Position numbers and translations under genes: made by a program. A DNA stretch of 64,000 nt from Jiangella muralis. Lineage in GTDB: Bacteria > Actinomycetota > Actinomycetes > Jiangellales > Jiangellaceae. Location: contig NZ_KQ434751.1 in assembly GCF_001270745.1 (NCBI RefSeq), forward strand, positions 381,705 to 445,704. The letters are read 5' to 3'. The notes beneath the pieces are model-generated. The model was given only the letters and a program-made list of their open reading frames with translations. It did no database searches and had not been told where the DNA came from. Position 1 is the stretch's first letter. Each line of letters starts with the position of its first letter. Shown one piece after another: positions 54,165-64,000 of this stretch.

Positions 54165-54494
54165 TCAGCTCTGCTCGGCGGTGTCGGCCGCCTGTGCCTT
54201 CGGCGTGGCCGGCAGCTCGGCGTCGATGTCGTTGGGGTCGATGTGCTCGGCCGTCAGCAGCCCCGCGTCGATCTCGCGCAGCGCGATGGACAGCGGCTTC
54301 TCCTGCACGTGCGTCTCGACCAGCGGCCCGACGTACTCGAGCAGGCCCTCACCCAGCTGCGAGTAGTAGGCGTTGATCTGCCGCGCCCGCTTGGCCGCGT
54401 AGATGACCAGCCCGTACTTGGAGTCGGTCTTGGCCAGCAGGTCGTCGATGGGGGGGAAGGTGATGCCCTCGGCTACGCCTTGGGTTCCGGCCAC
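54165..54494 (-). CDS. rpoZ: RNA polymerase omega subunit
   Basis: 109 residues. [20 protein letters not shown] and [20 protein letters not shown], then [16 protein letters not shown], are the conserved omega core. The GTG at 54494 is preferred over the ATG at 54500 because GGAGG is 7 nt away; the ATG would be too close to it, though it overlaps the gmk stop as ATGA. Stabilises the polymerase. Part of mihF-gmk-rpoZ-coaBC. Confidence 0.95.
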   Translation of the reverse strand: MAGTQGVAEGITFPPIDDLLAKTDSKYGLVIYAAKRARQINAYYSQLGEGLLEYVGPLVETHVQEKPLSIALREIDAGLLTAEHIDPNDIDAELPATPKAQAADTAEQS

Positions 54495-54496
54495 GT

Positions 54497-55099
54497 TCAT
54501 GCCTCCGGGCTTGTCAAGTGGGGTGTACGCATCAAGGCTACCAACTCTTCGCAAACCGTCTCGACATCGGTGTTCACCAGCGTGACGTCGAACTCGGCTT
54601 CCGCGGCCAGTTCCTCGCGAGCGGTGGCCAGCCGGCGTTCGCGCTCGGCCTCCGTCTCGGTGCCCCGGCCGACGAGCCGGCGGACCAGTTCGTCCCAGCT
54701 CGGCGGTGCGAGGAACACGAACAGCGCGTCGGGGATGGTCTCCCTGACCTGGCGGGCGCCCTGCAGGTCGATCTCCAGCAGCACGGAGTCGCCGTTGGCC
54801 AGCGCACGTTCCATCGGGCCGCGCGGCGTGCCGTACCTGGCGCGCTTGTGCACGACCGCCCACTCGAGGAACTCGCCCTGCTCGATCATCTTGTCGAACG
54901 TGGGGTCGTCGACGAAGTGGTAATGCTCACCGTCGATCTCGCGCGGCCGCGCCGGCCGGGTGGTCGTGGACACGGAGATCCACAACTCCGGATGGGCGGC
55001 GCGCAGTTTCTTGACGACGGTCGTCTTTCCGACCGCCGTCGGCCCCGACAGGACGATGACCCGCGGGGCCGACCGCGGATGGGACGTGTGCAGGCTCAA
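54497..55099 (-). CDS. gmk: Guanylate kinase
   Basis: 200 residues. P-loop [17 protein letters not shown], the GMP-binding [20 protein letters not shown] and [11 protein letters not shown], and [13 protein letters not shown]. Phosphorylates GMP to GDP. Overlaps mihF by 4 nt and rpoZ closely, so it is translationally coupled with both. Confidence 0.96.
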   Translation of the reverse strand: MSLHTSHPRSAPRVIVLSGPTAVGKTTVVKKLRAAHPELWISVSTTTRPARPREIDGEHYHFVDDPTFDKMIEQGEFLEWAVVHKRARYGTPRGPMERALANGDSVLLEIDLQGARQVRETIPDALFVFLAPPSWDELVRRLVGRGTETEAERERRLATAREELAAEAEFDVTLVNTDVETVCEELVALMRTPHLTSPEA

Positions 55100-55410
55100 C
55101 CGCCGAAACGCTCGATCAGCGCCGCCGACTGGTTGGCACCCAGACCGCGCACGCGACGGGTCTCGGCGATACCGATCTCCTCCATGATCTGCTTGGCGCG
55201 GACCTTGCCCACGCCGGGCATCGACTCGAGGAGGGCAGAGACCTTCATCTTGCCGATGACCTCATTGTTCGCGCCTTCCTTGAGCACGTCGCCAAGACGG
55301 GCTCCGGCGTTCTTCAGGCGGTTCTTGACCTCCGCACGCTCCCGGCGAGCTTCGGCAGCCTTCTCGAGAGCGGCCGCGCGCTGTTCGGGAGTCAGATTAG
55401 GGAGCGCCAC
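55096..55410 (-). CDS. mihF: Actinobacterial integration host factor (mIHF)
   Basis: 104 residues. Two basic N-terminal helices ([20 protein letters not shown]) precede an S13-like helix-two-turn-helix, [20 protein letters not shown], that binds DNA and bends it. Essential nucleoid protein in mycobacteria. GTG start at 55410 with AGAGGTGA upstream. Its promoter is in the 184-nt gap after pyrF, making it the first gene of the gmk-rpoZ-coaBC run. Confidence 0.95.
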   Translation of the reverse strand: MALPNLTPEQRAAALEKAAEARRERAEVKNRLKNAGARLGDVLKEGANNEVIGKMKVSALLESMPGVGKVRAKQIMEEIGIAETRRVRGLGANQSAALIERFGG

Positions 55411-55481
55411 GAGCGGGTCACCTCTGTTGTGTCGTGTGTGGATGTGGGTCCGGCCACCGCTTCCGGCAACCTTGTTTCAGG

Positions 55482-55511
55482 AACCTAGCGAGTGAAGCAC
55501 CAGGTCAGCAA
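55482..55511 (-). promoter_or_regulatory. Promoter of the mihF-gmk-rpoZ-coaBC run
   Basis: On the minus strand TTGCTG (55506-55511) and TAGGTT (55482-55487) are 18 nt apart, a good sigma70-type pair, about 70 nt before the mihF start codon. Confidence 0.55.
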
Positions 55512-55594
55512 CGCAATCCACCGTACCTGTCCGGACGAATCCACGGTACGAGGTCCCCCGCGTGTCGCGCTGGAAGTCCGCGGATTTGCGCCGG

Positions 55595-56455
55595 TCAGGC
55601 CCGGGTGGAGGCACGAAACAGCAGGTCACGGACGTCCTCGATGGTGCGGACCGCGGCCGCGCGGAGTGCGTCAGGTGCCGGTCCGGCGCCCAGGATCTCC
55701 CTCGACGCGGACGGAATCACCTGCGGGAGGGCGGCCCCGAACACGGTCGCGAGGTCCGCGACGGTGGCTCCCTGGGCCCCGATGCCGGGCGCCAGCAGCG
55801 GGCCGCCGACGGCGAGGTCCTCGCCGGTGCCGCCGGTCGTGGCCCCGACGACGACGCCCACGGAGCCCAGCGGGTCGCCGGCGGCCAGCGCGGCGGCGTT
55901 GGCGGCGCGGACGTGCGCCAGCATCGTCCCGGCGACGGTGCGCCCGTCGGCGGTCGTGGCGTGCTGGACCTCCGCGCCCTCCGGGTTCGACGTCAGAGCC
56001 AGCACGAACACGCCGTTGCCGTGCGCCGCGGCGGTGTCGAGCACCGGGCGCAGCGACTCGAAGCCCAGGTACGGCGACACGGTGACGGCGTCGGCGCACA
56101 GCGGTGACGAGGGGTCGCAGTAGGCGTCGGCGTAGGCCTGCATCGTCGAGCCGATGTCGCCGCGCTTGACGTCCAGCAGCACCAGCGCGCCCGCCGCCCT
56201 CGCATCGGCGATGACCCGTTCCAGCACGGCGACGCCGCGGGAGCCGTGCCGCTCGAAGAACGCCGACTGCGGCTTCAGCAGAGCGACCGTCTCGCCCAGC
56301 GCCTCGACCGCCGTGCGGGTGAACCGCTCCAGCCCGGCGACGTCGTCGGTCAGGCCCCACGCGGTGAGCAGGCCGGGATGCGGGTCGATGCCCGCGCAGA
56401 ACGGCCCGCGGGCGGCCATCGCGGCGTGCAGCCGCCGCCCGAACGTCTCCGTCAC
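55595..56455 (-). CDS. pyrF: Orotidine-5'-phosphate decarboxylase (type 2)
   Basis: 286 residues from the GTG at 56455, which has AAGGAGG 8 nt upstream. CAGIDPHPGLL and LVLLDVKRGDIGSTM hold the catalytic Asp/Lys set; VVGATTGGTGEDL closes the barrel. It converts OMP to UMP, the last step of de novo pyrimidine synthesis. The 235-nt repeat-rich gap to pyrD suggests it may have separate control. Confidence 0.95.
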   Translation of the reverse strand: MTETFGRRLHAAMAARGPFCAGIDPHPGLLTAWGLTDDVAGLERFTRTAVEALGETVALLKPQSAFFERHGSRGVAVLERVIADARAAGALVLLDVKRGDIGSTMQAYADAYCDPSSPLCADAVTVSPYLGFESLRPVLDTAAAHGNGVFVLALTSNPEGAEVQHATTADGRTVAGTMLAHVRAANAAALAAGDPLGSVGVVVGATTGGTGEDLAVGGPLLAPGIGAQGATVADLATVFGAALPQVIPSASREILGAGPAPDALRAAAVRTIEDVRDLLFRASTRA

Positions 56456-56492
56456 CGTTGTCTCCTCCTTGATCCAGGCGCCGGTCGACACG

Positions 56493-56652
56493 GGTTGGTC
56501 ACCTGATCATCTCCAGTATGTGGACGGCGGTTGATCAGGTGACCAACCGGCCCGGAACCCGGCACCTTTGTCACCTGATCGTTTCGTGTCCACATGCTGG
56601 AGATGATCAGGTGACGTAGAACGCGCGCTCGGCGTCGTTTCGTCACCTGATC
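56493..56652. repeat. Cluster of GATCAGGTGAC palindromes between pyrD and pyrF
   Basis: The motif or its complement starts at 56498, 56533, 56570, 56605 and 56642. 56498-56525 and 56588-56615 are 28-bp inverted copies with one mismatch; alternatively 56493-56509 pairs perfectly with 56532-56548 over 17 bp. The two pairings compete for the same arm. Confidence 0.75.
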
Positions 56653-56690
56653 GTTCCGCGACGATGATCCGGTGGCGAACGGGGCGGGGG

Positions 56691-57763
56691 TCATTGGTCG
56701 GCCTCGGCGATCAGCTGCGCCAGCTCACGCTGGACGCGGGCCGGCCAGAACGGCCCGCCGTAGATGAACGCCGTGTACGCCTGGACCAGCGTGGCGCCGG
56801 CGCGCAGCCGCTCGTGCGCGTCGGCGGCGGTGCCGATGCCGCCGGCGGCGACCAGCGTCAGCCGGTCCCCCACGGCGCCGTGCAGCAGCCGCAGCACGGC
56901 CAGCGACCGGTCCGCGAGCGGCGCGCCGGACAGCCCGCCGGCGCCGGCCCGGTCGACGGCGATGGGCGTGGAGCGCAGCCCGTCGCGGCCGATGGTGGTG
57001 TTCGTCGCGATGATGCCGTCCAGCTCCAGCTCGAGCGCCAGCTTCGCGACCGCCAGGACGTCGTCGTCGCCGAGGTCGGGGGCGATCTTCACCAGCAGCG
57101 GCACCCGGCGCGACGTGACGGCGTCGGCCTGCGACCGGACGGCGGCGAGCAGCGGCCGCAGCTTCTCGACCGCCTGGAGGTCGCGCAGGCCGGGCGTGTT
57201 CGGCGAGCTGACGTTGACCACCAGGTAGTCGGCGTACGGGGCGAGCAGCCGGGTGCTGGCCTCGTAGTCGCCGATCGCCTCGGCCTCCGGCACGACCTTC
57301 GACTTGCCGATGTTGACGCCGACGACGACCGGCAGCGCGCCGCGGCGCCGCCGTCGCCGGGCCAGCCGGGCGGCCACCACGGCGGCGCCGTCGTTGTTGA
57401 AGCCCATGCGGTTGACGACGGCGCGGTCGGCGACCAGCCGGTGCAGCCGCGGCTTCGGGTTGCCCGGCTGCGGCCGCCCGGTGACCGTCCCCACCTCGAC
57501 GAACGCGAAGCCGAGCGCGGCCAGGGCGTCGATGCCGACGGCGTTCTTGTCGAACCCGGCGGCCAGGCCGAGCGGTCCCGGGAAGTGCAGCCCGAACGCC
57601 TCGACGCCCGCGGGCGACCCGGCGGGCGGGCCGAGCCGACGCCGTCCGTACGCCGCCAGCCCCGGCACCCGGGCGGCCACCCGCATGGCCGCGAACGCCC
57701 CGCGGTGCGCGGTCTCGGCGTCCAGCCGGGACAGCACCCGGCGGAACAGCTGGTCGTATGCCG

Positions 57764-57767
<4 letters not shown>
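56691..57767 (-). CDS. pyrD: Dihydroorotate dehydrogenase (quinone, class 2)
   Basis: 358 residues. Short amphipathic N-terminal helix of the membrane-associated class 2 enzyme, then [42 protein letters not shown] (catalytic Ser), [13 protein letters not shown] and [20 protein letters not shown]. Oxidises dihydroorotate with a quinone acceptor at the membrane. GTG overlaps carB by 4 nt. Confidence 0.96.
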
Positions 57768-61050
<3,283 letters not shown>

Positions 61051-61051
<1 letters not shown>

Positions 61052-62184
61052 CAGACCTCCTTCTTCGTTGCCATGACCTCGGTGAACCGGTCGAACAGGT
61101 AGGCGGCGTCGTGCGGGCCGGCCGCGGCCTCCGGGTGGTACTGGACGGAGAAGCCCTTCAGCCGGCCGGTCTCGTCGCGCAGCGCCAGGCCCTCGACGAC
61201 GTCGTCGTTGAGGCAGACGTGGCTCACCTCGGCCCTTCCGTAGCGTGTCTCGGTGACGGCGTCGCGGGGTGCGTCGACCGCGAAGCCGTGGTTGTGCGCC
61301 GTCACCTCGACCTTGCCGGTGCCGCGGTCCTGGACCGGCTGGTTGATGCCGCGGTGGCCGTAGCCGAGCTTGTAGGTGCCGAAGCCGAGCGCGCGGCCGA
61401 ACACCTGGTTGCCGAAGCAGATGCCGAAGAACGGCAGGTCGCGCTCCAGGGCCTGCTGGACGACGCGCATCGGGCCGTCGGCCGTCGCCGGGTCGCCCGG
61501 GCCGTTGGACAGGAACAGGCCGTCCGGCTCGTGCGCGAGGACGTCGTCGATGGTCGCCGTCGCCGGGAGCACGTGCGTCTCGATGCCCCGCTCGGCCATG
61601 CGCCGCGGCGTCATGGTCTTGATGCCGAGGTCGAGGGCGACGACGGTGAACCGGCGCTCGCCGCCGGCCGGGACGACATACGGCTCGGTGGTGCTGACCT
61701 CGGCGGCGAGGTCGGCGCCGAGCATCTCCGGGCTGTCCAGGACGCGTTGCCGCAGCGCGTCGGCGTCGGTCTCGACGGTGGAGATGCCGACCCGCATGGC
61801 GCCGCGTTCGCGCAGGTGCCGGGTGAGCGCGCGGGTGTCGACGCCGCTGATACCGACGACGCCCTGGGCGGCCAGCTCGTCGTCGAGGCTGCGCACGCTG
61901 CGCCAGGACGACGCGCGGCGGGCGGGGTCGCGGACGACGTAGCCGGCCACCCAGATGCGCCCGGACTCGGGGTCGTCGTCGTTGACCCCGGTGTTGCCGA
62001 TGTGCGGCGCCGTCTGCACGACGACCTGGCGGTGGTACGACGGGTCGGTCAGGGTCTCCTGGTAGCCGGTCATGCCGGTCGAGAAGACGGCCTCGCCGAA
62101 CGTCTCGCCGGGCGCGCCGTACGAGCGGCCGCGGAACGTCCGGCCGTCCTCGAGGACGAGCAGCGCCGGTGCGTTCGTCGTCAT
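61051..62184 (-). CDS. carA: Carbamoyl-phosphate synthase small (glutaminase) subunit
   Basis: 377 residues. N-terminal CPSase domain with [20 protein letters not shown] and [12 protein letters not shown]-terminal class I glutaminase with the nucleophile Cys in [15 protein letters not shown] and the His in [13 protein letters not shown]. Splits glutamine to feed CarB. ATG at 62184 overlaps the pyrC stop. Confidence 0.97.
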
Positions 62185-63488
62185 GCGGTTCCCCCTGTGG
62201 TGTGCGTGGGCCGGCCGCGCAGGAACGTCGCGACGACGGTACCCGGCAGCTTCATGCCCTCGTAGGGCGTGTTCCGCGACAGCGACGCCGATGCCGACGG
62301 GTCGACCGTGGTGATGGTGCTCGGGTCGACGAGGGTGAGGTTGGCCGGCTCGCCCGCGGCGATGGGACGGCCGTGCGGCTGGTCGCCGGTGTCGCAGCGG
62401 CCGATGCGGGCCGGCGCGAACGACAGGCGGTCGGCGACCCCGGCCCAGTCGAGCAGCCCGGTGTCGACCATGGTGTGCTGGACCACCGACAGCGCCGTCT
62501 CCAGCCCCAGCATGCCGAACGCGGCCGCGTCCCACTCGCAGTCCTTGGCCTCGACCGGGTGCGGCGCGTGATCGGTCGCGACGATGTCGATGGTGCCGTC
62601 GGCCAGCGCCTCCCGCAGCGCCGCGACGTCCTCGGCGGAGCGCAGCGGCGGGTTGACCTTGTAGCGCGGGTCGTAGCCGGCCACCAGCTCGTCCGTCAGC
62701 AGCAGGTGGTGCGGCGTCACCTCGGTCGTCACCGGCAGGCCGCGCTCCTTCGCCAGTCGGACGATCTCGACCGACCCCTTCGTCGACAGGTGGCAGATGT
62801 GCACGCGCGAGCCGACGTGCGCCGCCAGCAGCACGTCCCGCGCGACGATGGCCTCCTCGGCGACGTTCGGCCAGCCGCGCAGGCCCAGCCGGCCGGACAG
62901 CTCGCCCTCGTTCATCTGCGCGCCCTCGGTCAGCCGCGGCTCCTGCGCGTGCTGCGCGATGACCCCGTCGAACGCCTTCACGTACTCCAGCGCGCGGCGC
63001 ATCAGCATGGCGTCGTGCACGCAGATGCCGTCGTCGGAGAAGACCCGGACCCCGGCCGCGGACTCGGCCATCGCGCCCAGTTCGGCCAGCCGCTCGCCCT
63101 TCAGGCCGACGGTGACGGCGCCGACCGGCCGCACGTCGGCGTGCCCGGCCTCGCGGCCCAGCCGCCACACCTGCTCGACGACGCCCGCGGTGTCGGCGAC
63201 CGGGTCGGTGTTCGCCATGGCGTGGACGGCGGTGAACCCGCCCCTGGCCGCCGCCCGCGTCCCCGTCTCGACCGTCTCGGCGTCCTCCCGGCCGGGTTCG
63301 CGCAGGTGCGTGTGCAGGTCGACCAGGCCCGGCAGCACGATCAGCCCGGTCGCGTCGACCGTCGTCGCGTTCTCGCCCGCCTCCGGGGCCGCGCCGGCGC
63401 CGAGGGCGACGATGACGCCGTCGCGGATCAGCAGGTCCTGCGGGTCGCCGCCGAGGACGCGGGCGTTCTGGATCAGGATCGGGTTCAC
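62181..63488 (-). CDS. pyrC: Dihydroorotase (type I)
   Basis: 435 residues from a GTG overlapping pyrB by 4 nt. [11 protein letters not shown] (zinc His pair), [26 protein letters not shown], and VATDHAPHP (catalytic Asp) are all present; no carboxylated-Lys motif is lost. It closes carbamoyl aspartate to dihydroorotate. In many actinobacteria another membrane-protein gene separates pyrC and carA; here they overlap directly. Confidence 0.97.
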   Translation of the reverse strand: MNPILIQNARVLGGDPQDLLIRDGVIVALGAGAAPEAGENATTVDATGLIVLPGLVDLHTHLREPGREDAETVETGTRAAARGGFTAVHAMANTDPVADTAGVVEQVWRLGREAGHADVRPVGAVTVGLKGERLAELGAMAESAAGVRVFSDDGICVHDAMLMRRALEYVKAFDGVIAQHAQEPRLTEGAQMNEGELSGRLGLRGWPNVAEEAIVARDVLLAAHVGSRVHICHLSTKGSVEIVRLAKERGLPVTTEVTPHHLLLTDELVAGYDPRYKVNPPLRSAEDVAALREALADGTIDIVATDHAPHPVEAKDCEWDAAAFGMLGLETALSVVQHTMVDTGLLDWAGVADRLSFAPARIGRCDTGDQPHGRPIAAGEPANLTLVDPSTITTVDPSASASLSRNTPYEGMKLPGTVVATFLRGRPTHTTGGTA

Positions 63489-64000
63489 GCCGCCTCCTCC
63501 GTGTTCGGGTTGGTGCCGGCCAGCATCAGGTACAGGACGGCCATGCGCACGTAGACGCCGTTCGTGACCTGCTCGACGATGACCGAGCGGGCGCTGTCGG
63601 CGACCTCCGCGGTGATCTCCATGCCGCGATTCATCGGGCCCGGGTGCAGCACCAGCGCGTCGGGCGGCATCAGCGCCTGGCGCCGGGAGTCGAGGCCGTA
63701 GCGGCGGCTGTACTCGCGCGCGGACGGGAAGAAGGCGTCGTTCATGCGTTCGCTCTGGACCCGCAGCATCATGACCGCGTCGGCCCCGCCCAGCGCGTCG
63801 TCGAGGTGGAGGCTGGTGTCGCACGGCCAGTGCTCGATGCCGTTGGGCAGCAGCGTCGGCGGCGCCACCAGCGTCACCTTCGCCCCGAGCGTCGCCAGCA
63901 GCAGGACGTTGCTGCGCGCGACCCGGCTGTGCAGCACGTCGCCGACGATCACGATCCGCCTGCCCGCCAGTTCGCCCAGGTGGCGGCGCATCGTGAACGC
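63485..64000 (-). CDS. pyrB: Aspartate carbamoyltransferase, C-terminal part
   Basis: The 3' end of pyrB, about 171 codons; the gene continues past the right edge. [20 protein letters not shown] is the aspartate-domain Rossmann start, [10 protein letters not shown] carries the substrate-binding Arg pair region, and [11 protein letters not shown] the Pro/Gly loop. It joins carbamoyl phosphate and aspartate. No regulatory pyrI is needed in this organism class. The overlap with pyrC indicates one operon. Confidence 0.96.
   Translation of the reverse strand, partial: AFTMRRHLGELAGRRIVIVGDVLHSRVARSNVLLLATLGAKVTLVAPPTLLPNGIEHWPCDTSLHLDDALGGADAVMMLRVQSERMNDAFFPSAREYSRRYGLDSRRQALMPPDALVLHPGPMNRGMEITAEVADSARSVIVEQVTNGVYVRMAVLYLMLAGTNPNTEEAA

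Overview
The window looks like chromosome from a high-GC Gram-positive actinobacterium. GC is very high throughout, GTG starts are frequent, and it carries actinobacterial markers: the integration host factor mIHF, a DUF7455 zinc-ribbon protein, DUF3099, a SAV_6107-type HEPN protein, a PriA without helicase motifs, a perfect TCGAAC-N4-GTTCGA SOS box and a DmdR/IdeR-like iron box. The gene mix would fit a Jiangella-like organism, but that genus is only a guess. I see no rRNA, tRNA, CRISPR array, prophage or complete insertion sequence.

Layout. 1-3465: 3' part of an Mrp cation/proton antiporter operon (mrpA-B fusion, mrpC, start of mrpD), minus strand. 3553-6202: small membrane protein and a type IIA topoisomerase B subunit. 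6469-9575: DUF7455 protein, an ArsR/AHSA1 pair divergent from a DUF1579-like gene across a clear operator, a rhomboid protease, gene remnants and an arginase-family enzyme. 9651-15482: principal sigma factor, a SpoIIE-type phosphatase and a HhH-GPD repair protein split by a MITE-like insertion, UspA and DNA polymerase IV. 15776-19365: a two-component system with a drug-type ABC exporter. 19521-25502: secreted subtilase convergent with a MacAB-like three-gene ABC operon. 25597-33858: M48 protease, PAC2 protein, SOS-box HEPN gene, YbaK, CrtI-like oxidoreductase, metF, an iron-box-controlled fhuF-like/siderophore-binding pair and a polyprenyl diphosphate synthase. 34056-37837: protein with six DivIVA-like motifs, S33 peptidase, fabI, fabG, dodecin. 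37919-48365: DUF3099, a possible structured RNA with a 22-codon ORF, moaA, SURF1, GH15, SDR, ABC exporter, HTH protein, ABC-F and a zinc metallopeptidase. 48373-49050: lone ECF-type ATPase. 49489-64000: minus-strand housekeeping block reading, in transcription order, pyrB-pyrC-carA-carB-pyrD-pyrF, mihF-gmk-rpoZ-coaBC, metK, priA.

The de novo pyrimidine genes overlap by 1-4 nt from pyrB to pyrD, so they are probably translationally coupled; pyrF follows after a 235-nt gap filled with repeats. mihF has its own promoter-like sequence and heads the gmk-rpoZ-coaBC run. Many plus/minus neighbours are coupled by ATGA or GTGA overlaps.

The most unusual material is non-coding. Several intergenic gaps, mainly between convergent genes, hold long palindromes; two gaps 27 kb apart share the same 48-bp palindromic element, and an 11-bp motif (GATCAGGTGAC) occurs five times between pyrD and pyrF and once upstream of the topoisomerase gene. 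At least six genes show a TANNNT hexamer 6-7 nt before the start codon, the layout of leaderless transcripts. No large undescribed multi-gene system is evident; the best leads are the MITE-like insertion, the SOS-box HEPN gene, the DivIVA-motif repeat protein, the repeat elements and the structured region after moaA.
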